Numbered from the stretch's first letter, positions 47,661-60,909 are shown. The stretch is 64,000 nt of DNA from Prosapia bicincta (GCA_036971475.1 JBAIZL010000001.1:152553544-152617543); one strand, 5' to 3'. Program-made: numbers and translations. Notes: a model not told the origin generated them from the sequence alone.

Positions 47661-47800
47661 AGTACTTCTAGGAGAGTACTATTAAAGTTTTGAAGATGGA
47701 ATCATTCCGAAACGCGCCAATAAAGGAAAATATTGTAATGTTAGGAAAGGTAGAAAAATGTACTTGAATATATCTGAATATTCCTAACAAAAGTGAAGAT
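47661..47800 (+). repeat. Third copy of the PLE 3' region with hammerhead-like motif
   Basis: Aligns with the right arm at 3555-3690: AGTACTATTAAAGTTTTGAA, ATTCCTAACA and GAAGATGAGT in the same order. It includes UUGAAGA, U, hairpin GGAA-UCA-UUCC, GAA, ACGCGC, C at 47690-47717. The stem II sequence differs from GGA/UCC in the arms yet stays paired. Confidence 0.65.
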
Positions 47801-48478
47801 GAGTGTATTCATTCTGTTTAACTTTTTATTGCTCAAACAATTACTCCAAATTAGTCAGTTTTGTAACAGATTTCGTATTTATCATAGCATTTATTAGGTC
47901 ACTAAATCATTAAACCTTCAAGATAGTTGTCTTATGGAACGATTACAGTACGGAGAGTTGTTACTAAATGCGTTATACAATTCAACATTATTTGGTGATG
48001 GCAGCATATTTAGGAAAAAGCACCTAAATAGTTTGTCTTCTATCAATGAGGGATTCGGTGTAATAGTGACGACGAACTTTAAAAGTAGGGTTTAAAAATC
48101 AGAATTTCTTGTAGAATTTTAGTTTATGAAGATACAAATTTAAAGTTTGCATTGTTATTTTGTTAACATATTTTTTTACCCTTGTGCGTGCACTTAATTC
48201 AATGTTCATTGGAAACTCTTTAAAATTATTATGCATTTAAATTACAAAGAAATTTCAAACACTCATTTCGTCAACTTGTATCTAATTTTGCGCTTTATAA
48301 TAACGACAGGTTCCATTTAATTTTCGAATTTTGCCTTGAATTTATAATCTAGCTCCTCCTTCTAGTCCTCCTCAAGGAATATTTATACCCGACAGAAGGG
48401 ATAGCTGCGACATATACTTGTAGTAAACATTTTATATTTAATTTATGGTAATATCTGGGTGATATTTTCCGTATAGTT

Positions 48479-48630
48479 GTATTCTAGTCCCATAATTATA
48501 TCATTCATGATATTTTTTTTTACTTCTGAATTTATCTCGTTTATATATTAATGTTTTCAGTCTTTTTTTAGTTGCTGTACGTTTAGGTTTTGTTGATGGG
48601 TGAACTTCTGATTGGAAATCTACCTCATCG
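48479..48630. repeat. Dispersed repeat, copy 2
   Basis: Second copy of the sequence at 44789-44920; same orientation, diverged. Confidence 0.7.
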
Positions 48631-49122
48631 AATATAGTTTTAGAATAGATTTAATTACAAGGCGAACAAATTTATCCTGTCTAGTACAACATATAAGCGG
48701 ATTTGCTAACCCAGTTTGTCAGGTCTACACTCAGAATTTAGCGGAATAGACGTCTGCCTCGCACATGGTGTTAATGTGGCCGGAAATATCCCTCTTGGCT
48801 GAGAATAGAGAAGAGAGGCTGTGTCATCTCAAAACTTGACATACACCCCTCCCCAAGTACAGTTAGGTTCGCTAAAAAATGTCTTTAGCAATTGCTTTCT
48901 CCTCTATTCAGCTTCAACAAACAATGCCTTCGCTAACTCTGTTGTGGAAAATATAAAATAGCATAAAAACAAGTAACGATGACAATTACAGGCTTATGGT
49001 CATTGTTTAAGTAGCAGTGGGTTTCAATAAAATGTTATAAGTAAAAGGTTGTACGAACTAGAAGAGTGAGATAACCGTAGTATGATCGTATTCAGATAAA
49101 TATCAAGAGATTTATATAAAGG

Positions 49123-50733
49123 TCTATATTTCTCTACAAGCAGGTATTACGACAGGGTTAACCATTTCTATCTTTCTCTACAAGCAGGTATTACGACAGG
49201 GTTAACCATTTCTATCTTTCTCTACAAGCAGGTATTACGACAGGGTTAACCATTTCTATCTTTCTCTACAAGCAGGTATTACGACCGGGTTAACCATTTC
49301 TATCTTTCTCTACAAGCAGGTATTACGACAGGATTAACCATTTCTATCTTTCTCTAGAAGCAGGTATTACGACCGGGTTAACCATTTCTATCTTTCTCTA
49401 CAAGCAGGTATTACGACAGGGTTAACCATTTCTATCTTTCTCTTCAAGCAGGTATTACGACAGGGTTAACCATTTCTATCTTTCTCTACAAGCAGGTATT
49501 ACGACAGGGTTAACCATTTCTATCTTTCTCTACAAGCAGGTATTACGACAGGGTTAACCATTTCTATCTTTCTCTACAAGCAGGTATTACGACAGGGTTA
49601 ACCATTTCTATCTTTCTCTACAAGCAGGTATTACGACAGGGTTAAACATTTCTATCTTTCTCTACAAGCAGGTATTACGACAGGGTTAACCATTTCTATC
49701 TTTCTCTACAAGCAGGTATTACGACCAGGTTAACCATTTCTATCTTTCTCTACAAGCAGGTATTATGACAAGGTTAACTATTTCTATCTTTCTCTCCAAA
49801 CAGGTATTACGACAGGGTTAACCATTTCTATCTTTCTCTACAAGCAGGTATTACGACAGGGTTAACCATTTCTATCTTTCTCTACAAGCAGGTATTACGA
49901 CAGGGTTAACCATTTCTATCTTTCTCTACAAGCAGGTATTACGACAGGGTTAACCATTTCTATCTTTCTCTCCAAGCAGGTATTACGACAGGGTTAACCA
50001 TTTCTATCTTTCTCTACAAGCAGGTATTACGACAGGGTTAACCATTTCTATCTTTCTCTACAAGCAGGTATTACGACAGGGTTAACCATTTCTATCTTTC
50101 TCTACAAACAGGTATTAAGACAGGGTTAACCATTTCTATCTTTCTCTACAAGCATGTATTACGACAGGGTTAAACATTTCTATCTCTCTACAAGCAGGTA
50201 TTATGACAGAGTTGACCATTTCTATCTTTCTCTACAAGCAGGTATTACGACAGGGTTAACCATTTCTATCTTTCTCTACAAGCAGGTATTACGACAGGGT
50301 TAACCATTTCTATCTTTCTCCACAAGCAGGTATTATGACAGAGTTGACCATTTCTATCTTTCTCTACAAGCAGGTATTACGACAGGGTTAACCATTTCTA
50401 TCTTTCTCTACAAGCATGTATTACGACAGGGTTAACCATTTCTATCTTTCTCTACAAGCAGGTATTATGACAGAGTTAACCATTTCTATCTTTCTCTACA
50501 AACAGGTATTAAGACAGGGTTAACCATTTCTATCTTTCTCTACAAGCATGTATTACGACAGGGTTAAACATTTCTATCTCTCTACAAGCAGGTATTATGA
50601 CAGAGTTGACCATTTCTATCTTTCTCTACAAGCAGGTATTATGACAGAGTTGACCATTTCTATCTTTCTCTACAAGCAGGTATTACGACAGGGTTAACCA
50701 TTTCTATCTTTCTCTACAAACAGGTATTAACCA
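49123..50733. repeat. 44-bp minisatellite, about 36 copies
   Basis: Unit CAGGTATTACGACAGGGTTA plus ACCATTTCTATCTTTCTCTACAAG in 44-bp steps. Variants (GACCGGG, ATGACAGAGTTGACC, AAGACAGGG, CATGTATT) recur as linked blocks around 50100-50240 and 50490-50620. This indicates duplication of multi-unit segments of roughly 400 bp. Each unit in minus sense lacks a conserved ORF. Confidence 0.97.
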
Positions 50734-53568
50734 TTGCTCGTACAGTAACAGCTGACAATGACACGGCTCTATTTGAACTTCTTAACACAGCCAAATATTT
50801 TAGGAAAAAATCGTCGCATGAAAATGTCCACTGGTTTTCACTAGTAAATAAATGTGCCATTTTACTAACAATTCATCAACAGTTCATTAACAATTCATAG
50901 AATTCAATAAGTTTTCTCAAAACAAAAAAATAATTCCTTACAAAGTTTCGTCCTTCATAAAATTATGTAGGAAAAGTAGAATCACCTAAAAATGTTAAAG
51001 CAAAACTAAAAATTTAGATGATGTTTAAATATAAACAAAGGCTGTCATTTGAGTAAAATTTCCCATCTTGTTTCCTTCTTCAAATATGTTTGAGTATGTT
51101 TTATCTTCAATTCTTTAAATTATCCCATAATCACTGGCTACGAACCTGGCATTTGTTCTGTATACAAACCTGGGATAAAACTGCTACATCAATAGCCTAG
51201 GAAGAATGATACTTCAGGGATTTAATCTTTCCAGTCAAATAAATCCTCCAAGCAGGTCTTAATTAACAAATAAAGTTGAAGTTAAAGATAGGGATGGTAA
51301 AAATTTAATTTGTCATATTCTTCTTTTACATTAAATTCATAAACCAATATGAATTTTATCCTGATGTGAACAGATCTTTGTGTGTGCATGTATGCGCGTG
51401 TGTGGAATCATAGGCGACAACATTTCATACAGATAAAGATTGACAAGAATTGTTATTTATGTTTTTAGAAATCAATATGTACAGGTTTCAACATTTATAA
51501 TAGAAAACTACTATTTAATAATAACGACAGTTCCATTTTTGACAGCATAAAATATAAAAAGGAGGTTAATTCCATTAAAATCTTTAAACAATCAGAAGTG
51601 AAAAGTCAGAGAGAAAATTATAAAGAATAAACACAAAATGTCGGCTGATGGAAAGAAACAGAGAGGTGATGTAAATTAGGCCTATATACGTCTCCTTAAT
51701 AAAGTAGCAGAAGGGAAATTCATTTTCTATGCAGTCTGTCAAATCAAGAAATTGAAAGTTTGTGGAAAAATAAAATGGGTTAAAACTGTACTGAAGGCTG
51801 CTGATGACAAATTATTTGTAGTGTTTTCCCTGAATGAATTTAGACAAATAAAAAAAAAAAAATTATTAAGAAATTGAATTAATCCGATCTTTGACAATTT
51901 GAAAACTATACGTACTATTTTCCTTTCATGTAAATTTGTGGCTAATAATTGTCTATTTATACTTTAAGTTTTAAAGATTTTCGCAACAGTTAAACAAAAC
52001 TGTATTCGTTGTATTTTTATTTCATATGTTGAGGGGCATTTATGCTACGATTGAAATTTAATTTAGTTGTAACATATTTCTAAAACAGCTACCATACCCA
52101 AATTAATAGAATTAACCACATTTTCGTAGAAAAATAAAGTAGTATGCAATCTAGCTCTGATAGTTGTTTTTTAGCCATCCCATATAATTAGATTGTACAA
52201 TTCTTTTTTCCTATCTGTGATTCAGTGACTATATTAGATTTTCTCTCTTGTTTAAAACCCTTTCCATTATTTTCGAGGTGATAAATAAAGCAAAAAGTAC
52301 ATTTACTTAGTTCGACTAAAGAGAAAGTGCTGCTACCAGCAATAAACTTGTGTGATATTGTAACAAAAATAAATTTATCTAATCAAGATGGCGTCTTTCA
52401 CGACAGCTATAATAATACAAATTATAACAAACGTTTGTAGCAGGAATAGCGACATAATTTGACCTTGAAACTCGTATAAATAAACACAATTATTCTTCTG
52501 AGTTCTTCATACATAAATATTTATATAAACATGATATTCGAGGTGCACCGTGACTCTTATCCGAGCCCTGTTACAAATTAAATTGAAAACTATATTAATA
52601 ATTGTAGAATTAAAATATTTTACAGTATATATTGTTGAAACAAAATAGGCATCTGAGTAAAATTTAAGAAGCCTTTTCCCAAAATGTAAAAAGACAAGGT
52701 AAATGCATAAATACATGATACTTTATTCGTAGCTGCTTCAAGGTCCAATGCATTACATTTTCTAAAGGATGTTATAAATCAATTAAGAGGATCATTATAA
52801 ATGTTAAATAAATTTGTTTTATGTTTTAAGAAAAATGTTTGTTTACAATAGTGACATTGTTCTCTCGTAATAAATTGTCGAAATTTAAACAACAAATTTA
52901 AATTGAAGCAGACACAATCGAGCAGCAGCCACATTAATTATCGGAATTTTGTTTTAAAAAGAATTATTTAAAATTCAAATGAAATTTATCTTTTAAGTAT
53001 AAATGAACGAATAATTAAAGGAACGAAGAAAAATGAAAGAAATTTAAAAGCAAGTCATGAGGCGAGCTTAAAAACATCGACATTAGAAAAGAAAGGTTAT
53101 AAACAAACATCCGCGAAAAAACAGTTGGGGATAAAAGAAATAATAATAGATGGCATACAGAATATGGAACTTTACATAAAACGCTCACGGCTAAAGGATG
53201 AAAGGAGACAGACTACTGAGGAGGATTACGAAATGGATTCTAAATACTTGAATACTGAAAGAACATGGACGCACTGAATAAAACTAACTTTAGACACAAT
53301 TAATAAGTAATTGCAATAAAATATTTTGAATATACTTTTTATTGCAGTTCTGAATTGGAATATAATGAAAATATATAATCAAATTTGGTTTAAAATTTAA
53401 ATATTTTAGAAATGATGATTTATTACATTAGGAAAAAGATACGTGTTATAAGAATGCCAATCATGGTCTTATTATATAGAAACTGTATTTGTAAACCATA
53501 GTTACTACTTATAACTACAAAAAAACTTAACGAAGATTTTTGGAAGGCGTCATGAAACATACTTTTAA
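50734..53568. other. Anonymous intronic DNA
   Basis: No gene seen. Small ORFs (for example 52507-52716 minus) have AT-driven composition and no motifs. Confidence 0.5.
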
Positions 53569-53880
53569 TTGAATCTCTTTGATAGAAGTTTCAGAGAGGG
53601 TGGACTAGTAAAAGACCCTAAGCAAAGCGACTCTGATCACGTGATGGTATACTTTCCTCCTATTGCTACTAACGGGGGATCATTGTGTTCTTCCTTTAAT
53701 TACATTAAACTCCATACACCCTTCCTCCCACTTACAAATGCAGAGGAAAGCATAGAAGAACCCTAAAAGAGAAAAAGAGTACTTCAGATAAGCCCCCCTG
53801 CAACGATCCCCCTCTCATATCCTGTATCGGGAGGCTATATGTCCCTACCTTAATCCCTCTTGTATCCTACCTTTGGCTGT
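53569..53880. other. GC-balanced block, possible regulatory or relic segment
   Basis: Contains a palindromic E-box context (GATCACGTGATGG), C-rich runs (GCCCCCCTGC, CGATCCCCCTC) and a 65-codon plus ORF without recognisable features. It stands out in composition from both sides. Confidence 0.2.
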
Positions 53881-54000
53881 AATTAGAAATAACAGTCATA
53901 CTTGGCTGATCTCCAAATCAAGTTATAAAATAAAATGAACTTTTCACAGCTAGTTATGACACAATGAAGAGTAATAGAGTGAGAAAAGAGTATATGATGC

Positions 54001-54180
54001 AAACACCATTTCAACTTCAATAGTTTATTTTCTCTGACAAGGCATTTATTCCCATTGACCTTAATTACAAAATCTAAACCATAACAACACAAAAATAAGA
54101 GAGTATTTTGATAACTAACACCATTTCAACTTCAATAGTTTATTTTCCTTGACAAGGCATTTATTCCCATTGACCCTTAT
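54001..54180. repeat. Local duplication of about 60 bp
   Basis: ACACCATTTCAACTTCAATA followed by GTTTATTTTC and GACAAGGCATTTATTCCC occurs at about 54003 and again at about 54119, separated by unrelated sequence. Confidence 0.85.
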
Positions 54181-54348
54181 CACAAAAGTATAACTACACA
54201 AAAGTATAACTACACAAAAGTTACAAAACTCAAACAAAAGTTTGAGTGGTTACACTTATTAGTGATTAAAACTTTGTCGTTGAAACGTGTATAACATAAA
54301 TCATTGACTGTTTTTGAGTGATAATTTTTCGTTGTGATAATCACTGAG

Positions 54349-54894
54349 TTTGTGTTTATGATTTATTTACCGCCTTTAATCGCAAGCTGTGCTTCAATTT
54401 GGGTAATAAAGAATTCGACACGTTAATTAAAAGAATTACTTTTTATTTTCTATAAAACAGCAACGAGGACAATCTGTACACCCTAAAGCCAAAACAAACC
54501 GTTACAATGGGAAAACGTTAAAGGTTTTTATAGTACAGAACAGGTCGGGCAACACACGTCCGGTATCGCTTTACCCGGGCCGTAGGTCGAACTGCACCGT
54601 AAAAATATGAGAAATGTCCATTATTCCACCAGTCGAGCCTGGGTACTTGCATGTGTTTCCAGCTTTATTGTCGTTATATTAACACGTCTGAACAGGGCAA
54701 CTGGCACGCAATCAGGCTTGCCAACAGCGCCGAGAGAGGATGAATTACCGTAAGTGCGTTCAAACAAAACCTCTTTCAACTGTTTTCCTTTATAATAGTA
54801 ATCACGAATACTCCATTATAAATAAAACTAGCGACCGTTTATAAAAATTACATAATAATAATAATAACCGACAAAACAAACCCCACCGGTAACA
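54349..54894 (-). mobile_element. Possible solo LTR
   Basis: CACTGAG occurs at 54342-54348 and 54893-54899. In minus sense the segment starts TGTTACCGGTGGGG, has a TATA-like CTATAAAAACC (about 54515) and then AATAAA (about 54445), the order expected for an LTR. It is CpG-rich compared with its flanks. The other end reads ACACAAA instead of CA, and no second LTR or primer-binding site is visible. Confidence 0.25.
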
Positions 54895-54899
54895 CTGAG

Positions 54900-56360
54900 A
54901 AATAAAGTAAAACCCTTGTACTAGCCAGAATTAATAACTGTATAATAACATGCTACTGAAAATGACCTGGTTTGTTTAAAATAATAAACTTAAGAAAAAT
55001 TAAAAATATGGATGTTGAATAACATTAGTTGGGGGGGGGGGGTAAAATCATTAGTAATGATAGAATAGTGTTTACATATTACTAGGGCTGTTAGGTTTTT
55101 CTTTGTTAAATTAAGCATTCACTTTGCCAAATCCCACATCACTGACGTGTTTTGAAACAGTGTTGGTCAGGCAAAACGTTATCTTTTTGTTTACGAATGG
55201 TGGTTTATATATAATAGTCAGTTATCAAGTAGGCCTAAATAATTTGTCTTTATACAGACAAACGTGCTAACCGAGTCATCCAATTACATGTCCCAAAAAC
55301 CAAAACATATATTACTGAAATGACTTTAACAGCCGATCCCCAAAATATACCATTCCCTCTAGTAAATGAAATAAATTTTATATCTATTTAGGACGATTAA
55401 AAATATAATGCAGTTGTGTATTCTAGAAACAAAAGTTTAGTTTTACGTGCATGTAAATACAAGGAGTTGTTTATAGATTGGAAATAAACTGATCGCGTAA
55501 GATCGTGCGAAATGACCGACAAATCACGCGAATGAAAACAACTAAATCACGGAAATAAAGTCAAGTTACTCCCTTCTGTAATCTAATAAAATTTGTTAGT
55601 TCTATTTATAAACTTAATACTACGACAGTGCTGTGACCATCACAACAAAGCTTCCTCGCTTTTGAATCTATTTATAAAGGAAGTGTTAAAACAAAAATCT
55701 GTGTTGATAAAAAAGGACAGAATAAAGAGAAGAAAGTTTAAGTAGAAGTGAGGTGAAAATGAAATTGCTGTTAAGATAGTCAGATCTCCAATAGAACTGA
55801 AACCAACCGAACAAATAGAAAAATAGACAGAAATTTAAAAAGAGCGTCCAAATATGTAAGGACTACAATCACTATGGTAATCATGCACGCATTATTTTAT
55901 ACACGCGCACGCACGAATCCAGTGTGCGAGAAAGAGAGACATTTAACGTGTATTTAAAATTTAGAAATACCGTTATTTGGAACGGAAAAATAGGCAATAA
56001 ACAAAGAGTTGTTCAGTCTAGCGACGCAAAGGAAGTTAGTAGCCGCGCCGATAATGTCTATGTTTTGGCTAGAAGGATGTGGGAGATGGTTCGAAACGAA
56101 ATTTATTCCATGATAAAATAAGGTTTTAAATTTATCTTAGCGCCTTTTCATATTTAAAGTTGCTTGATGTAATCGTTTTGAATTCACTGATTTAAACTAT
56201 AATTTTTATATTTGAAACTAGTAACCCTGCTAACAAAAGAAATAGTAGGTAAAAAAGAAATAGTTTTTCGACAAATATTCTTTATAATTTTGCGTCATAT
56301 TTTTAATTTATAAACCCAAACATTTTGAAAATCTAAGAATATCGTCATTGTTTATTTGTT
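54900..56360. other. Anonymous intronic DNA
   Basis: No gene seen. A run of 12 G lies at 55031-55042. Confidence 0.5.
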
Positions 56361-56362
56361 AT

Positions 56363-56806
56363 TGAAAATGTTTGCACTGAAAAACTAGCATCACAATGAT
56401 TAGGCTCATTGAATATAAAAGCAAAGAAAAGATCGTATAATTCGAGAGAAACATCTCGCCACACTACTTGTGAAAATGTTTGTACTGAAAAACTAGCATC
56501 ACAATGATTAGGCTCATTGAATGTAAAAGCAAAGAAAAGATCGTATAATTCGAGAGAAACATCTCGCCACACTACTTGTGAAAATGTGTGTACTGAAAAA
56601 CTAGCATCACAATGATTAGGCTCATTGAATGTAAAAGCAAAGAAGAGATCGTATAATTCGAGAGAAACATCTCGCCACACTACTTGTGAAAATGTTTGTA
56701 CTGAAAAACTAGCATCACAATGATTAGGCTCATTGAATGTAAAAGCAAAGAAAAGATCGTATAATTCCAGAGAAACATCTCGCCACACTACTTGTGAGAA
56801 TGTTTA
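56363..56806 (-). repeat. 108-bp tandem repeat (4 copies) open as a 36-residue repeat
   Basis: Four 108-bp units. The minus strand is open through all of them (147 codons, 56345-56788), with unit WRDVSLELYDLFFAF, T/I, FNEPNHCDASFSV, Q/H, TFSQVV. Among the few differences, three are silent in this frame (GTG/GTA Val, CTC/CTT Leu, CTC/CTG Leu) and two are not. 108 is divisible by three, so an open unit stays open when copied. I do not recognise the peptide; a piece of a transposon ORF is the likeliest source. Confidence 0.6.
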
Positions 56807-56819
56807 TACAAATTTGGTG

Positions 56820-57015
56820 AACTTTAATTTAAAATTCAAGGCCAGCTGAATCGATTGGTCGCCAAGATGATAAAACTACAAGCCAAGGTTAAGCGGAGGG
56901 ACCGAGGCCGGTAACCTGAACTGAGCATGCACTCCGTAGTCCACAATTACGGCCAAATAACTCAATCACCGGCCAGCCAGTAATTGGTCGCGCTACGGGC
57001 TCGTCCTCTAACAAA
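56820..57015. other. GC-rich island with two CCAAT-containing words
   Basis: In minus sense it has GCGACCAATTACTGG and GCGACCAATCGATTC, plus TTACCGGCCTCGGTC and TAGCGCG. A 40-codon minus frame (LEDEPVARPITGW, VIELFGRNCGLRSACS) is open but lacks flanking support. It could be a transposon fragment or a regulatory block. Confidence 0.25.
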
Positions 57016-57799
57016 AGATTTTTCATTTTATCGGAAAGAAAATTAATTTTTTTTTTCATTTTACCGCCTCTGTAGGCAACTGTTTCCGAACAAAGAGCAT
57101 AACAGTTATTACTTGAAGTTTAAACTTGCACTAACGTTTTCTCCTCTATACATTATATTCTTGAATACTTGTAATTAATTATTTATCTCCATACACTAAG
57201 CAACATCTATAAATACTGTAATAAATGTTTTAATATGTACTGTGCGTGAATTTATATTTGTAAACATTTTACAATGAAAACGTTTATGTTTTTAAAATTC
57301 AATGACTTAATATTTACTCTATATAAACTGTAGAAGGTATTTTTTTTTTTGCTTTTGAGATATCAGGTATGTATATATTTTAATGAGTAGGGTAGGATCA
57401 TATTTTGACCCGGTCTGACCAAGGCGTTTCAGAACTTAACAGGTTACATCAAGATCTCTCTCTTAAAAAGGAGTAAGAAAAATTCCTTTTAAGTTTGAAC
57501 TACATTGCTATTGCGAAGAAAGAACCCCTGTTTAGGGTGAGGCGGTGATACGTTAGTCCGTGGTATTTTACATACACTATAGGGCCTATATTGGGGTCTA
57601 TAATTGTTCCTTTTGCATCTATAAATTGAGGAGGTTATTTTATTTTCAATATTTTGACAACTTTAAATTAAGAATGCTTTGTTTTTTTTTTACTTAGTTT
57701 CAGAAGACCTACTTTCATATTCGTAGCGTTCGAATTTATGTACTTGAACTTATTTTTTTAAACCATTTATGTAAGTATTTTTTCTTACAAGAAATTAAT

Positions 57800-57821
57800 G
57801 TGTATCAAGTATTAAAAAAGA

Positions 57822-57881
<60 letters not shown>

Positions 57882-58075
57882 TAGGTTTTGCAACACTGTT
57901 TTTTTGTATTCACTTATCACTTTCACTATATGTACTTAAACAAGAATCTTACTTGGTATTTATGCGAGTTAACTTTCAAAGATTGGTAGTAATGGGATGG
58001 AGATACTACTAATCTTTGAAAGTTAACTCGCACAAATACCAAGTAAGATTCTTGTTTAAGTACATATAGTGAGAA

Positions 58076-58115
<40 letters not shown>

Positions 58116-58241
58116 CTTTGAAACACTACTTTCTTGTATTCTTTGAGTCTCGGTTGATGCTCGAAAATAAGTACACGTAATTAGTCCTCGAAAGTAGACT
58201 CGCATATATACAAGTAATATTCTTTTTTAAGTACATCATAA

Positions 58242-58312
<71 letters not shown>

Positions 58313-58435
58313 CTTTGAAACATTACTTTCTTGTATTCTTTGAGTCTCGGTTGATGCTCGAAAATAAGGATACGTAATTAGTCCTCGAAAGTCGACTCGC
58401 ATATATACAAGTAATATTCTTTTTTTAAGTACATC

Positions 58436-58487
<52 letters not shown>

Positions 58488-58490
58488 GTA
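57800..58490. repeat. Cluster of related inverted and direct segments between (CA)n/(AT)n runs
   Basis: (CA)n(TA)n at 57823-57881. A foldback has arms 57923-57991 and 58004-58072. Two direct copies of a 135-bp segment (58110-58245, 58308-58443) are separated by long (AT)n runs. The foldback arm (GTACTTAAACAAGAATCTTA, GCGAGTTAACTTTCAAAG) and the direct copies (GTCCTCGAAAGTAGACTCGC, TTCTTTTTTAAGTACATCAT) are diverged members of one family. Confidence 0.8.
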
Positions 58491-60905
58491 AATTATTCTT
58501 TGTATAGTATATTTGTGGGCATTTTAATACCTATAAACGTACGAATAGTACCTATTGTTGCCTCTCTATATAAGTATTTTTTCAGGTTTTAAGATTTTCA
58601 TCAATGATCGTGTGTTTTATCCGTGTATATAGTAATGTGAGGATTCATATCTAAATACAAGTTACATTTAAATAAGCATTTTGCGATTTACCACATTTAA
58701 ATATTTATGTTCATGTATATTTACTTGTAAGTAATCATTGACATTTAAAAACCAAAACTGTGTATATTTTTAACATGACCGTGTATTAAACGCCTGGGAG
58801 TTATAGGTGTTTAATATTTATTATTGAAATAATTTTTATTTTATGGGTGTTTTCACCTTAAAATAAAACAAAATCTAATTTACTGAGGCCTGGGGCCTAA
58901 TAATTTAAATGTTGATAGATCTATGAACTTGTATAAATGTTACATAAAATGAGTTAGAGCGGTAGATCATATTTAAAGGTTTATTTACATAATCCTCAAC
59001 CAATTTCAACTTAGAAATATGTAAAAAACTTTGCAAGATAAAGCATTTCTTCTTAAAAAATAACATCTGGAACCACTCTCCAAGTTGTTTTATTTAAATT
59101 ACAAACAATATAAATATTTACTACAAACGTTGCTTTAAAATAAGCAATATATCCTGGAGAGCAAGCAAGCAAGAGAACTGGCTTAGTAGCATTGGATCTC
59201 CATCTCGGGTTAGGTTAGGGCTGTTTTTGTCAAGACCCACTTCGGTATGTGGAGCCCGCATTCTTGTGTGCTTTGTGAGCCTACCAGCTGTTCCCTCCAA
59301 TCCACAGCCTTCTACACTAACACCGACCTGATCAAGTAGGCTACCTTCTATCCTACATCTTTAATGTGTTATTTAGCAGGTGGAGTTCAAGCAACTGACG
59401 CGAATAGCATATTCGTTTGAAGTGGAATAATTAATCAGTGAAGGGGTTTTAATTGCTTTCCAACAAAATGCTTTGATAACATAGAGTGTTTATTGTTCAT
59501 GTTTGTATAATGGAAAATGGGGCGTAACTGAAAAACTCAGTTTCCCCTGATAATTGCTAAGCAAATACAACGTAAATTTTAAAACCGAAATAAAAATACG
59601 AATGTTTTTACTTTTAAATTTTTAGTTTCATATTTTTCCCATATATAATATTTAAAAGCTATTAATTGTTTTTTTTTACCAATTAATAGAATAAAGTCTC
59701 TTTAATCTATTACAGTTTGTATACTGTCATCCTATACTTAGTCAGATTTTAACGAAATCACATCAACAAAATATCAATACAAAACCTTTTGGTTTTTCAA
59801 ATTGTATTAAGTTATAAGGGGATATTCTACTTCAAATGTTGATGTCCTAAATATGTAGTGTTATCAACCCATGGAAAACCATAGGCCCAATATATTTTCT
59901 AAATATAACTCTAAAGCTCAAGTTACTTAAAATTTCGTAATTTTCTATTACTATTTTAATTTAAATGCCTGTTCCATCAAGCAAATCGTCTAAACCATAC
60001 AATTGGATCTTGTTCTAAATTTAAAAATTTTGTCCAGTTTGGGCAAAACATATTAAGTGATTTTTAATCAATGTTTATTTTAAATATATGTTTAAGCAAA
60101 CGAATAAATGAAACAGAGCACAGGCCTAAGATGAGTTCAGTGTTAAAATAACTGCATAACTGATTAGGGCAATATATACGACTGAACTCTCAATATCAGA
60201 GTTAATGCTGAAGGAAAATAGTAATGCTTAAATAGAAGTAGGCCGATAGCCTAAATTCTTGTAAACAACTGATCTTCCAAAGATAACTCGGTCTTTGTAA
60301 CACATTTAAACCATTATTTGTTTAATAGATATTTAAACTGACAATAATTGGAATTAACCAGGAACAGTACTGGAAGGGATGGGGCGGCGCAAACGCGGGT
60401 TTCTAATAAATGGTATCAAACATGTTGAACCTACTCGCTTCCATAAACATCTTCCAATACTTAAACAAATTATCCACAATATTAGAATAAGCAGGTTTTC
60501 ACATACCTTACACAGTTGTCCTCAAAGTATTTCTGTTTAGCGTTCGGCGATTGTTTCCAAATCAACGACTGTTTTTGACAGTTTCTTAAACGGCACATCC
60601 CATAGGCTCTCCATAAGCATAGGCCGTCACATTACGTTATCAAACACTGACACTTAATGTAATCTTGATTTTGAACTTTGTAAAGTAAGGCACAAATATT
60701 TGCTCATTTCACTAAACTAACACAAAATCGTTGTCAAAGTACTGCTTTCCTTCAAATATAAAGGAAATTATTTATACAAGCCTAAATATAAAGAGAGAAC
60801 AAAATGATCGCTATTTAACCGTGAAGTACAACATATATTTTGTCACTTACAACTTTTTTTAAAAAAAAATGTTTAAACTTGCCTATAGTAGCACTTACTT
60901 ATTTT
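58490..60905. other. Anonymous intronic DNA with one GC-richer patch
   Basis: No gene seen. 59190-59345 contains GGTTAGGTTAGG and a short minus open stretch (VDWREQLVGSQSTQECGLHI) that looks like a retroelement scrap but cannot be placed. Confidence 0.4.
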
Positions 60906-60909
60906 GTGT

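Noticed and set aside
54268..54300. Further hammerhead-like motif (GUUGAAACGUGUA)
   Set aside because: Resembles the decayed pair at 32641-32850 but has no recognisable CUGANGA-like core or stem II.
57266..57295. GAAAACGTTT as a hammerhead-like 3' half
   Set aside because: GAA plus AACGUU is present but nothing upstream resembles the core or a hairpin; chance.
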